Shown here one piece after another: positions 46,334 to 56,553 of a DNA stretch of 64,000 nucleotides. The notes below the pieces were generated by a model. The model was not told where the DNA came from. It ran no database searches and saw nothing but the letters and a program-made list of their open reading frames with translations. Each line of letters starts with the position of its first letter. Position 1 is the stretch's first letter. The position numbers and the translations under genes are program-made. The stretch covers positions 496,001 to 560,000 of the forward strand of contig JAQDDS010000001.1 of NCBI GenBank assembly GCA_027665725.1, in the 5' to 3' direction. The stretch comes from Streptococcaceae bacterium AF77-01CM03A (GTDB taxonomy: Bacteria; Bacillota; Bacilli; Lactobacillales; Streptococcaceae).

Positions 46334-48739
46334 TTAGTTTGCTTTAGGCTTACTTTTTTTTAGTAAGGCTATGAGGTTTTCAGCTTGAGCCATAATACCA
46401 TTGTTATCCATAGTTCCCAAAGTCAGATTGTTTCGAAAACCAACTAAGGTTTCGCTAGCATTGGATTTAAGGTTTGCATCTGTGACCGTCTTTATTAGTT
46501 CCTCTGCTTCTTTTAGCTTTGCTTCTACCTTTTCAGTTTCAACCTGTGGTTCTTCTGGTTCAACTGGACTTTCTTCTTCTGGTTTATAGTTATTTGTAGG
46601 GTTCTGACTATTATCTTTTTTACCCAAGACATGCTCGCTAGCATTTCCCCACCCATCATTTGAATGTGGACGCTCGTCTGGATGTTCTACATAGTACTTA
46701 ATCGTTGCGAATAAATCTTCAAGAGTATATCCGTTCGGTGCCTTATAAGATTTATCGTCAAACCAAGCGAACTTGATATTATGGTAATGATCCTTGTGAG
46801 GAATAATCAGATTTCCATTCTTTACTGCTACAGTATGTTCTACATTATAAGGTAAACGAACCAATGGAATTCGTTTTTCACCTTGTACACGTTCATAAAC
46901 GGATGCTGCGCTTTCCCCATTTGGATTTGCTTGTGTGGCACTATCTTCAGATGGAGGATTGATATTTTTTTCTTTAGTATAGGCTTGAGCCTCAGATTTT
47001 TCTTTATCAGACAAGCTATCCTTACCTATCCAGTGACTATGTCCCATATGTGGAGTTACATAGGCATCCCCCTCATCACTGATAATATCATGGGCATCAA
47101 AGATATAACCATCCGATGTTGTGTACTTATCCGCTAGCTGGGCTACACGAACTTCATCTTCACTATACTCTATTTGTGAGTTCGGCTTGCCAAGACGTTC
47201 TGGATGACTAATCGGCGCAATAAATCTAAGTAAATCATCCACAAATGCTACCTTGTTTACATGTTCACTATTTAATCTCTCTAGCAACTGATCTAAAGTC
47301 TTAAAGTCAGATAGTCGTCCCTTGTTTTCAAGTAAGTTCTTATGAGCTTGCTCCAACAAACTATAAGCCTTATCATAGAATTCCTGATCTCGAGGAGCTA
47401 CTGTGCTTTTTTTATCTGCCAAGCTATGTGATGGTGTAGCCACCTTATTTAGTTCTTTCTCAAAAGCTATAAGATTCTCTTTAGACAGATTCTTAGTCAA
47501 GACATAACGTGATACTCCTTTATCTTCAAGGACATAACCCTGACCAACTTTTCTGACTACTTGCTTGGCAAGCTCCGCATTATCATGATTGTCAGGCACC
47601 GGAACTGGTGCTGGTTGCGGATTTGGGACAGGCCGAGGAACTGGCTTCAAAATAGGATTTGGCCGTAAACTAACTGCACCAGGAACAGAAACCGTTTTTT
47701 GATTACCAACAGGAATCATCCGAGCAATCTTTTCTTCTAGAGCTGACATCTGACTATATGGGATAAAATGATAGTGATCCCCATGAGGTACTACTACTCC
47801 ATTTGCTGTTCTTTTCGTGATTTGTGCTGGGTCAAAGATTAAACCATCGGATTCTACATGTCGTTGATAGATAGGTAAAGAGTAGAGCCCTTTCAGAAGA
47901 CTATTTAAATCTTCAGCTTCCTCTGGTTTATAACTAGAAGCACTAGGTTTGCTTGGCGATGGCAGAGTGCCTGTATTTGAGAAGCTCGGGTGAGGTGTTG
48001 GATTTGGAGCATAGGTTGGTCGACTAACCAACTTTTGAGTTTTTCCAGCTAAAAAGGCTTGGGCAGCAGCTAGTTCACTAGCTGACAAGTCACTCTTTGG
48101 AATATAGTGAAAATGATTGCCATGGGGAACGATGTAAGCATCACCAGTGTCCTCAATAATATCACTTGCACTAAAAACATAGCCATCATCCGTCGTATAA
48201 CGTCCCTGAGCTCTTGCTAGAGCGACTTCATTACTAACCTTTACTCCACCACCATTCCCATGTTCTTGCTTCTGACGATTGATTTCATCCTTACTTCGTA
48301 TATTCTCTGTATGGGATGCATCCTTGAGGTATACATAATAGCGACCATCAACCTTTATGACATAGCCACCCTTGACTTCATTGACAATATCCTCATTTCG
48401 AAGTTGATAATTTGAATCCTTCATCAAGAGTTCTTCGCTAATAATAGCATCATAAGGAACCTTGCCATTAAAGTAGTGATAATGATCTCCATGTGAAGTT
48501 ACATAACCTTGATCGGTAATCTTAACGACAATCTGTTCTGCATTAATTCCTTCTCGCTGACTAACCTCATCTGGCGTCAAATTTTCAGTCTTACTACTAG
48601 CCTGATTCCCTTCTACATAAGCCACACGATTAGACTCTTTACTGGTCTGCCTTGTTTGATAACGACCCAATTCATAACTTGAAAGACTTAATGTTAAAAG
48701 AGCTACGGAACCCAGAACATATTTTTTATTAAATTTCAT
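46334..48739 (-). CDS. phtD: PhtD-like histidine triad surface protein
   Basis: An 801-residue exported zinc-binding protein with a Pht-type signal segment (KYVLGSVALLTLSLSSYELG). Five triad sites are visible: SHGDHYHY, PHGNHFHY, PHGDHYHF, PHMGHSHW and PHKDHYHN. A proline-rich linker (PVPRPVPNPQPAPVPVPD) lies near residue 385. The C-terminal TLGTMDNNGIMAQAENLIALL segment matches the PhtA/B/D type. It has its own AdcR-controlled promoter and terminator. In pneumococci adcAII precedes phtD; here the phtD-like gene is upstream of adcAII. The ribosome site (GAAAGTG) is weak. Confidence 0.88.
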   Translation of the reverse strand: MKFNKKYVLGSVALLTLSLSSYELGRYQTRQTSKESNRVAYVEGNQASSKTENLTPDEVSQREGINAEQIVVKITDQGYVTSHGDHYHYFNGKVPYDAIISEELLMKDSNYQLRNEDIVNEVKGGYVIKVDGRYYVYLKDASHTENIRSKDEINRQKQEHGNGGGVKVSNEVALARAQGRYTTDDGYVFSASDIIEDTGDAYIVPHGNHFHYIPKSDLSASELAAAQAFLAGKTQKLVSRPTYAPNPTPHPSFSNTGTLPSPSKPSASSYKPEEAEDLNSLLKGLYSLPIYQRHVESDGLIFDPAQITKRTANGVVVPHGDHYHFIPYSQMSALEEKIARMIPVGNQKTVSVPGAVSLRPNPILKPVPRPVPNPQPAPVPVPDNHDNAELAKQVVRKVGQGYVLEDKGVSRYVLTKNLSKENLIAFEKELNKVATPSHSLADKKSTVAPRDQEFYDKAYSLLEQAHKNLLENKGRLSDFKTLDQLLERLNSEHVNKVAFVDDLLRFIAPISHPERLGKPNSQIEYSEDEVRVAQLADKYTTSDGYIFDAHDIISDEGDAYVTPHMGHSHWIGKDSLSDKEKSEAQAYTKEKNINPPSEDSATQANPNGESAASVYERVQGEKRIPLVRLPYNVEHTVAVKNGNLIIPHKDHYHNIKFAWFDDKSYKAPNGYTLEDLFATIKYYVEHPDERPHSNDGWGNASEHVLGKKDNSQNPTNNYKPEEESPVEPEEPQVETEKVEAKLKEAEELIKTVTDANLKSNASETLVGFRNNLTLGTMDNNGIMAQAENLIALLKKSKPKAN

Positions 48740-48802
48740 CTAAACACACTTTCTATTTTCTTGTTAAACGGAAGATATCGTATTGCTAGAACCTTCTTTT
48801 CA

Positions 48803-48814
48803 TTAACCGGTTAA
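48803..48814. promoter_or_regulatory. Perfect palindromic AdcR box in the phtD leader
   Basis: TTAACCGGTTAA, a perfect 12-base palindrome, lies about 65 bases before the start codon and about 120 bases inside the predicted transcript. It is an unusual extra downstream site. Confidence 0.7.
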
Positions 48815-48912
48815 GTTTATGTATAGAATAATTTATAAAAATAAAGCAAAAAGGTCTACTTCTCTTTATGAGTTTCTACTATTATTTAGACAAATATATT
48901 CTACCAATAAAC

Positions 48913-48936
48913 TTAACCATTTAATTAACTAGTAAA
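48913..48936. promoter_or_regulatory. Two adjacent AdcR-type boxes at the phtD start site
   Basis: TTAACCATTTAA (48913-48924) and TTAACTAGTAAA (48925-48936) lie directly after the -10 box, the same arrangement as before adcAII. Confidence 0.7.
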
Positions 48937-48937
48937 C

Positions 48938-48966
48938 ATTCTACTCCTTAAAATTTAAGATGTCAA
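48938..48966 (-). promoter_or_regulatory. Promoter of the phtD-like gene
   Basis: TTGACA (48961-48966), a 17-base spacer and TAGAAT (48938-48943). The predicted 5' leader is about 190 bases long. Confidence 0.8.
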
Positions 48967-49003
48967 GTTATAAATTCTCTTTTTTCCAAAATTTTACCAA
49001 AAG

Positions 49004-49029
49004 AAAAAGCATCTATAAAAGATGCTTTC
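49004..49029 (-). terminator. Terminator of the 49030 gene
   Basis: AAAGCATCT pairs with AGATGCTTT around a short loop, with a TTTTC tail on the minus strand. Confidence 0.7.
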
Positions 49030-49989
49030 TCATAAATTACCAATATTTATTTCTGGAAACTTTTTCGGAAGGAGTTGCCAGAATTCTTCTAATTGCTCTT
49101 CTACTCTATTAGTGTTTCGAATAGTTAGGCTATACTTCTTAGAACTATCCTTTCGAGTATATACAAACTGATAAACTTTTGTAAAACGGCTATAACTTGT
49201 ACGTACTAAATAGATTCTCCACACATCTCTAAGATCTAAAGCTTGGGTTCCTTTGTAATAAGTAATGAGATGATTCTTATACAAAATAACTTTCAAGTCT
49301 TGGTTGTAGAACTCGGCTAGAGTATCAAGCACCTCAAGATTTCCTTCTAACTCAGGATACAAACGATAAATCTCTTTGAACGAATCAATTGTTTTCTTTC
49401 GTATGATAAAGGCTGCGACTAAGGTCATTAATCCCATACCAGAGAAAATCACAATACCAAAAATATAGCTCAGGCTGTCTCGAGAATATTCACTGAGACT
49501 GAGATAGATTCTTGTATTCATATTACGAGCAACAACTGATTTAGCAGGAAGTATCGAACTAATAAACTCGTCAAGATTTATAATCTTGGTATTTTTCGAA
49601 GTATTGATAAAATTGGTATTAGTGAGGGGTTCTAACTGAATACCTGTGAGAGTTCCAGGATTATCAGCAAGACTATCTGCATTCTCAAGAAGTTTATTGA
49701 TTGACTCATCTTTCACTTTAGATTCAACTACAGCAAATTTTCCTTCACCTTCGTTACTATATTGCACAATATAAACAACTGTTCCACCGTCAACTTCACC
49801 AACAGGTTCAGGATAGATACCGTAGACTGACATAGTAACTTCTTTTCCAGTATCAGTCGTATCTGCAAACTGCTCTGTAGGTTTCTTGTGCATTTGACCT
49901 AAGAATCCTGAAATTGTAGCAATCGCAAAGAATACTAGCGAAAGCATCAGTACAGAAATAAAACCCTTATTTCTTTTTTCTTTAAACAT
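49030..49989 (-). CDS. Uncharacterised two-span membrane protein
   Basis: A 319-residue protein I do not firmly recognise (possibly the DUF6709 group). One hydrophobic helix is near residues 11-30 and a second near 175-197. Between them lies an extracytoplasmic domain with VVYIVQYSNEGEGKFAVVESK. After the second comes a cytoplasmic region with YPELEGNLEVLDTLAEFYNQDLKV and a beta-rich PH-like part (VILYKNHLITYYKGTQALDL). Two ATG codons follow GGAGATT; the second has better spacing. It is monocistronic. Confidence 0.7.
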   Translation of the reverse strand: MFKEKRNKGFISVLMLSLVFFAIATISGFLGQMHKKPTEQFADTTDTGKEVTMSVYGIYPEPVGEVDGGTVVYIVQYSNEGEGKFAVVESKVKDESINKLLENADSLADNPGTLTGIQLEPLTNTNFINTSKNTKIINLDEFISSILPAKSVVARNMNTRIYLSLSEYSRDSLSYIFGIVIFSGMGLMTLVAAFIIRKKTIDSFKEIYRLYPELEGNLEVLDTLAEFYNQDLKVILYKNHLITYYKGTQALDLRDVWRIYLVRTSYSRFTKVYQFVYTRKDSSKKYSLTIRNTNRVEEQLEEFWQLLPKKFPEINIGNL

Positions 49990-50078
49990 CATAATCTCCT
50001 TTAGTCTCTTAATAAAATTATATCAAACTTTATTTCATATCACATCTCTAATCCTAGTTTTTCTTAGATTTTAACAAA

Positions 50079-50107
50079 ATAAAAAGCTCGAATTTTCATT
50101 CGAACTT
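50079..50107 (-). terminator. Terminator of ribF
   Basis: On the minus strand AAGTTCGAA pairs with TTCGAGCTT (one wobble) around six bases, followed by TTTATTTT. Confidence 0.7.
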
Positions 50108-50112
50108 CATTC

Positions 50113-51024
50113 TTATATTCTTGCAGCTTTTTCATCTTCTTCGAGCTGTTTTACCAGTTGTTCAATGCCGTCAAATTTCACCATATCTCGTATACGATCT
50201 AACCAATAGACGGTTACTGTTTCGCCATAAATGTCTTCATCAAAATCAAAGATATTCACTTCAAAACGCTCTTCTTCTCCATCGAAGGTCACGTTCTTCC
50301 CGACACTGGCCATTCCACGATAGAGTTTTCGTTTGATTTCAATATCAACGGTATAGACACCATCTGCCGGCATATAAGTACGATCCAAGAGCACGAGATT
50401 GGCAGTTGGATAGCCGATTGTTCGACCACGAGCATTGCCGTGTACGACTATTCCTCTTGTAGGAAGTGGACTTCCTAGTAACTGACCAGCTTCTTTCACA
50501 TTTCCTTCGAGGATAGCTTGACGAATACGTGTAGAGCTAATCTTCCCTTTTTCATCTTCTACAGCAGGAACTACGACTACTTCTCCATCAAAGATTTCTT
50601 TTAAATCTTCAGCTGATTTTTTATCAGAACCAAGACTATAATCAAATCCTACTACAATGGTATCTGCTTTGACTTCTTTGACAAAAGTATCTACGAACTC
50701 TTGGGCTGTCATATTAGCGATACGACTTGAGAAGTCCATTAAATAAAGATTTTCGACACCAGCTCGTTTAAACTTGCGTTCACGTTCTTCTGCATTCAGG
50801 ATATGAAGTAAATTTTCTGGTGAATAGGGTTTTAAGGTTAATTTTGGTGATTCATGAAATGTAATTAAAGCAACGCTTAATCTCTTCTTTGCAGCAATTT
50901 CACCAGCAATACTAAATAATTTTTGATGTCCTAGATGAATTCCATCAAAATATCCTAAAACGAGGACTGTTGGACCTGGTGTTGCAATGTCTTTTTCAGT
51001 TTTTATAGGTATTGTTACAATCAT
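50113..51024 (-). CDS. ribF: Bifunctional riboflavin kinase / FAD synthetase
   Basis: A 303-residue enzyme from the ATG at 51024 (MIVTIPIKTEKD). The N-terminal adenylyltransferase has VLVLGYFDGIHLGHQKLF near residue 25 and a RIRQ motif (SSTRIRQAILEG). The C-terminal flavokinase has GRTIGYPTANLVL and the substrate-binding ERFEVNIFDFDEDIYG. It converts riboflavin to FMN and then FAD. Orthologues start with the same MI-x-TIPI, so the in-frame ATG at 51030 and upstream codons are unlikely. A TGGTATAAT box ends six bases before this ATG and no Shine-Dalgarno is possible, pointing to a leaderless mRNA. Confidence 0.95.
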   Translation of the reverse strand: MIVTIPIKTEKDIATPGPTVLVLGYFDGIHLGHQKLFSIAGEIAAKKRLSVALITFHESPKLTLKPYSPENLLHILNAEERERKFKRAGVENLYLMDFSSRIANMTAQEFVDTFVKEVKADTIVVGFDYSLGSDKKSAEDLKEIFDGEVVVVPAVEDEKGKISSTRIRQAILEGNVKEAGQLLGSPLPTRGIVVHGNARGRTIGYPTANLVLLDRTYMPADGVYTVDIEIKRKLYRGMASVGKNVTFDGEEERFEVNIFDFDEDIYGETVTVYWLDRIRDMVKFDGIEQLVKQLEEDEKAARI

Positions 51025-51030
51025 AGTCAT

Positions 51031-51058
51031 ATTATACCAAAAAGAAGAAGGCATTCAA
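51031..51058 (-). promoter_or_regulatory. Promoter of ribF directly against the start codon
   Basis: TTGAAT, a 16-base spacer and TATAAT (51031-51036) with an extended TGG. Six bases (ATGACT) separate the -10 from the ribF ATG, the same geometry as tex. Confidence 0.65.
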
Positions 51059-51079
51059 AACATTACGAATTTAAAAAGA

Positions 51080-52826
<1,747 letters not shown>

Positions 52827-52861
52827 AACTTTTCCTCCTTAAATTTTAAGGGGATCAGATA

Positions 52862-52888
52862 AAGAAAAACCTTGCACTTGCAAGGTTT
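52862..52888 (-). terminator. Attenuator terminator before pyrK
   Basis: AACCTTGCA and TGCAAGGTT form a perfect nine-base-pair stem with a two-base loop, followed by TTTC on the minus strand, about 40 bases before pyrK. It is the terminator part of the PyrR element upstream. Confidence 0.8.
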
Positions 52889-53003
52889 CAGTTAAGATAT
52901 TTACACAAAAGTAGCAAATAAGCACTTGCTTACTTGTTTCCATTGTAGCTTCTTTTCTCTGACACCTTGTGAGTCTCTCTGGACTGCCCTTAAAGGTTAA
53001 ATT
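52862..53003 (-). promoter_or_regulatory. PyrR-type attenuator leader of pyrK-pyrD
   Basis: The leader RNA contains AGTCCAGAGAGACT (minus strand of 52972-52985), which fits the PyrR-binding loop consensus, preceded by AAGGGC and followed by ACAAGGTGT, and it ends in the terminator at 52862-52888. By analogy to Bacillus pyr leaders, UMP-bound PyrR would favour termination. A 34-codon frame (METSKQVLICYFC...) starting at 52943 overlaps the hairpin; I do not count it as a gene. Confidence 0.8.
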
Positions 53004-53009
53004 TTCACT

Positions 53010-53038
53010 AGTATACTGTATCAAACATAAAAAGTCAA
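53010..53038 (-). promoter_or_regulatory. Promoter of the pyrK-pyrD leader
   Basis: TTGACT (53033-53038), a 17-base spacer and TATACT (53010-53015). Confidence 0.75.
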
Positions 53039-53074
53039 GTAAAAATATGTAAGGTGTCATTTCATAAAAGTCGC

Positions 53075-53764
53075 TTATTTTTGTGAAGAAAGAATCTTTT
53101 CTAATTTTTGATAATCTTTAACACTGTCAATTTCATAGATAGAGTTTTCTTCCAACTCTTCTACATATACATCTAGTTCTTTGATATTATCTTTGACCAT
53201 GTTGTCCCAATAGAGGTCCACAAACTCGCCACTTGCATAGGCATCATCGATAAATCCAACAATCTTCTCAGCTGTTGGGGCGTCCCAGAATGACACACCA
53301 CTCAAGATGCGTCCATTTTTGCTATCTACAATGATATCTTGAACTTTGTAATCATCTCCATAAACTAGGAACCACTCATTATCACAATCTTCACGATAAA
53401 CACTAAAATAAGTTGAACGTTCGATATCATTACGGAACATATTTTTGAAAAGATAGTTATCCGCATCGATAACATAGCTGTTGGCTAATTCTTCTTTTAC
53501 CAAGTAAAGAGAGTAAAAGTTATTGTAATCAGCATACTTATCGTTGAAGACCAAACGAACCCCGTACTTTTCTTTAAGATAGTCGAATTGTTCTTTTAAA
53601 TAACCGACAACGATGATAATGTCATCAATTCCACGTTCTTTCAAAAATTCGATTTGATATTCAACCAATGGTTTTTGCTTGACTTTAACCAAGGCTTTGG
53701 GAGTATTTTCTGTCATGGGTCTCAAACGTGTTCCCAACCCAGCTGCTAAGATAATCGCTTTCAC
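53075..53764 (-). CDS. licC: CTP:phosphocholine cytidylyltransferase
   Basis: A 229-residue nucleotidyltransferase: MKAIILAAGLGTRLRPMTEN (signature loop), TPKALVKVKQKPLVEYQI, and YVIDADNYLFKNMF with the metal Asp. SFWDAPTAEKIV and the NMVKDNIKELDVYVEEL end are typical of LicC rather than of sugar nucleotidyltransferases. It makes CDP-choline for teichoic acid decoration. The start is GTG, preceded by AAGGAG, ten bases after licB. It is the last gene of the cluster; no clear terminator follows before the pyr promoter. Confidence 0.94.
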   Translation of the reverse strand: MKAIILAAGLGTRLRPMTENTPKALVKVKQKPLVEYQIEFLKERGIDDIIIVVGYLKEQFDYLKEKYGVRLVFNDKYADYNNFYSLYLVKEELANSYVIDADNYLFKNMFRNDIERSTYFSVYREDCDNEWFLVYGDDYKVQDIIVDSKNGRILSGVSFWDAPTAEKIVGFIDDAYASGEFVDLYWDNMVKDNIKELDVYVEELEENSIYEIDSVKDYQKLEKILSSQK

Positions 53765-53776
53765 GCGTTTTCTCCT

Positions 53777-54655
53777 TTATTCTTTAATAATAATATAAAC
53801 ACCAGCCATTACGATAAGTGAAGTAATGATGGTCAGTAAATTAAGGGGCGAACCCAAGAAAATCGCTGCAAACAAAACAGTCCATACTACATAACTCACA
53901 TTTAGACCAGTAGCTTTTGCTGGCTGCAATCGATTGATCGCAATGTAGTAGGCAAGGTAAGAAATCATGTTACATGCTGCAAAGATAATCAAAAGTCCCA
54001 ATAATTGTCCATTTGCCACTTCTGCAAATGAGTGATGCGAGAAGAGCACAATAACGAGATAAGACAAGAAGGATGTAACTTGACGAATCAAGAGAGCTTC
54101 AATTTCACTGAGGTCACTTTCCATAGCAAAGGAGCTCAGAACACTTTCACTTCCCCAAGCAAAAGCACAAATCAAAGCACATAGAATACCAATATAGAAT
54201 GAATTGACCTGTTCAACCTTGTAGGTCTGAGCAATAATTCCTGCAATAATTAATAAAATTCCAAATACTGTATTCTTCGAAACCTTATGCTTAAGAATAA
54301 AGAAGGCAAGAAGGACAGAAACCGCAGGATAAATCGCTGAAACTGAGGATGCTAAAGAACTACCGATATACTTGACTGCATAGAGATTGGCTTGCATCCC
54401 AATTGGCCCAGCTAATAGTGCTCCAATGATGACACTGACATTTCGAATGTTCAAGAAGATTGAAAAACGTACCTTTCCTTCTTTAACTAGAAGATATCCT
54501 AGCAAGATAAAAATACTCAGAAAGTCGTGCGCTGCTGCTACTACAAAAGGTGACAAGTCAGTAAATATAGAGAAGATATAAGCACTAATGGTTAGCCCTA
54601 ATCCCCAAAAAATACCTGATATAAGTCCAAAGGAAACTCCATTTTTAGTCTTCAT
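53777..54655 (-). CDS. licB: Choline permease LicB (DMT superfamily)
   Basis: A 292-residue transporter with about ten hydrophobic helices, two EamA-type halves (LISGIFWGLGLTISAYIF; LCALICAFAWGSESVL). It imports choline. The ATG at 54655 lies inside the end of licA behind GGGAGG, so the overlap of 11 bases couples translation. Confidence 0.92.
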   Translation of the reverse strand: MKTKNGVSFGLISGIFWGLGLTISAYIFSIFTDLSPFVVAAAHDFLSIFILLGYLLVKEGKVRFSIFLNIRNVSVIIGALLAGPIGMQANLYAVKYIGSSLASSVSAIYPAVSVLLAFFILKHKVSKNTVFGILLIIAGIIAQTYKVEQVNSFYIGILCALICAFAWGSESVLSSFAMESDLSEIEALLIRQVTSFLSYLVIVLFSHHSFAEVANGQLLGLLIIFAACNMISYLAYYIAINRLQPAKATGLNVSYVVWTVLFAAIFLGSPLNLLTIITSLIVMAGVYIIIKE

Positions 54656-55520
54656 CAATACCTCCCTGAGACTGCAATTCTTTTACAGCTCTATTATAAC
54701 GAGTGATTCCATAATCTCCAAAATCTGCACCATTTTCTTCTTTGTAGATAGTCCAAAGACTCCAAATAATGTCTTGTAAAATCTTATAGATACGAATTTT
54801 CTCCCTTGAAACTGGAGTCTTGTCACTCTCGTAGTGACTTAAAAAGTCTTCTTCTTCTGAAATAGTAAATTCAGATTCTAGGAAGAGGGCTGCCAAATCC
54901 CACATAGGATCATTCATAGATGAATATTCCCAATCAATGAGATAAAGATGTCCATCTGGTCCTTCAATAAAGTTTTCTGGAACCAAATCAATATGACATG
55001 ATTTCTTATCAACTCCGATTTGTTCAAGCTCTTCTTTCAGAGAAAACACAGACTTTCTGATAGCTTCATAATTAGGATAAGAAATCTCCCCTTGAATCAA
55101 TGATTCATATTTTTTGATTTCCTCAAAAGGAGCAAACTCTCCTCTTAGTTCTTTACCAGACGCATGGATTGTTTGTAAAATTGGGGCTATCTTATCAAAT
55201 TTATTTTTAATGGTAGTTGAATCAAGTGTCTCAGCATTTTCGATGTACTGATTAACCTTGATACCTGCTTCGATATCAAAAAGATAATTTTCTACATCTA
55301 ATTTTAAATCTTTCAACAACTCAAGATTGTACTTTTCATTCTGGCGGTCGATTAATTTATCAGTACCTTTACCGAAAAACTTAACGATGTATTGGTTTGA
55401 GGATGTTTTAACCAAATAGTTTTGATTAGTCATTCCACCCAATTGTTCAACGCTCTGAATTTCTTCGTCACCAGATAATAAAGAAGCAATCTTTTCTTTA
55501 ACGATTTCTTTCACAATCAT
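54645..55520 (-). CDS. licA: Choline kinase LicA
   Basis: A 291-residue aminoglycoside-phosphotransferase/choline-kinase-fold protein: VEQLGGMTNQNYLVKTS (nucleotide loop), KKSCHIDLVPENFIEG near residue 180 (HxDxxxxN catalytic motif, H-I-D here) and YLIDWEYSSMNDPMWDLA (metal Asp). It phosphorylates imported choline. It lies six bases after tarJ. Confidence 0.95.
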   Translation of the reverse strand: MIVKEIVKEKIASLLSGDEEIQSVEQLGGMTNQNYLVKTSSNQYIVKFFGKGTDKLIDRQNEKYNLELLKDLKLDVENYLFDIEAGIKVNQYIENAETLDSTTIKNKFDKIAPILQTIHASGKELRGEFAPFEEIKKYESLIQGEISYPNYEAIRKSVFSLKEELEQIGVDKKSCHIDLVPENFIEGPDGHLYLIDWEYSSMNDPMWDLAALFLESEFTISEEEDFLSHYESDKTPVSREKIRIYKILQDIIWSLWTIYKEENGADFGDYGITRYNRAVKELQSQGGIDED

Positions 55521-55526
55521 CCTCCA

Positions 55527-56549
55527 TTAGACTTCCCACTTAAAGACTGTCTTAAAGGCAGTATTAAGGTCCGTTGCAAAAACTCGGTGAATATCTTTAA
55601 TTTCTCTTACTGGTTCTTCTAGATAAATGATATTCTTCAAACGATTGGCAAATTTTTTAATTTCCATCATTTTGATAGCATTTTCAAAGTCAATTCTTCC
55701 AGAACGTGAAGAGCCTACCAATAGCAAGCCTTTTTCCAATGAGTCCCGAGTGTTGATATTAACCTTATACTCACTAACACCCATCATCAAAATGGTACCT
55801 TGTGGTTTAATGTAGCGAATCAAGTCATTAATAGCAGGTCCACATCCATCACCACCACAGCATTCGAAACCATGGTCAAAACTAAGATCCTCTGGAATGC
55901 TATCAGTAATGTAGAGCTCTTTTGCAAATGAGAATAATTCTAATTTCTCCCAATGACGTCCAATAACAATAATCTCAGCTTCAGGCAAAGTGTAGTTGAT
56001 AATATTGGCCATGACAAAAGCTAAACTTCCATCACCAATGACAGCGATGCGTTGACGTCTGCTGTGAGATACCGTCATGAAACGATTCATAGCATGCATG
56101 CCAACACTGACAAACTCCGTAATAGCAGCAACTGTGTCTTCGATATCTTCGTAAGCTACTACACGATCCTTAGGCAGAGAAACGAATTCTCGCATAAATC
56201 CATCATAACCACTTGAAAGGAAATATGTTCCAGTCATGTAATTTTCGTAGAATTCCTCATCACTTTGCATAGGTGGTTGATTTGGAATCATAACAACCTT
56301 CTGACCAACTTTGTAGGTACCAGTTGGATCAGAAATGACTGTACCACAAGACTCGTGAATCATAGCCATTGGTAGTTTTTTCGCTAAAATTTTTGGATCA
56401 CGTTTACCTTGGTAGTAACGTTGATCCGCGTGACAAACCGCCATGTAATTTGGTCGGATGAGGATATGATTCTCTTGATCAATTTCTTCTTCCTGATATT
56501 TAATATTAATAAACTTTGGTTTTGTCAGTTGATAAATTTGATTAATCAT
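55527..56549 (-). CDS. tarJ: Ribulose-5-phosphate reductase TarJ
   Basis: A medium-chain alcohol-dehydrogenase-type protein of 340 residues from the ATG at 56549 (MINQIYQLTKPKF), the start seen in orthologues; upstream codons to a TTG overlap tarI. MAVCHADQRYYQGKRDP (zinc Cys), MIHESCGTVISD, RIAVIGDGSLAFVMANII (cofactor Rossmann loop) and FECCGGDGCGPAINDLI are visible. It reduces ribulose 5-phosphate to ribitol 5-phosphate, the substrate of TarI. Confidence 0.93.
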   Translation of the reverse strand: MINQIYQLTKPKFINIKYQEEEIDQENHILIRPNYMAVCHADQRYYQGKRDPKILAKKLPMAMIHESCGTVISDPTGTYKVGQKVVMIPNQPPMQSDEEFYENYMTGTYFLSSGYDGFMREFVSLPKDRVVAYEDIEDTVAAITEFVSVGMHAMNRFMTVSHSRRQRIAVIGDGSLAFVMANIINYTLPEAEIIVIGRHWEKLELFSFAKELYITDSIPEDLSFDHGFECCGGDGCGPAINDLIRYIKPQGTILMMGVSEYKVNINTRDSLEKGLLLVGSSRSGRIDFENAIKMMEIKKFANRLKNIIYLEEPVREIKDIHRVFATDLNTAFKTVFKWEV

Positions 56550-56553
56550 GTCT

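Noticed and set aside
52839..52943. 34-codon frame METSKQVLICYFC... before pyrK as a gene
   Set aside because: It overlaps the PyrR attenuator and terminator, has no clear ribosome site, and the bases are explained by RNA structure.
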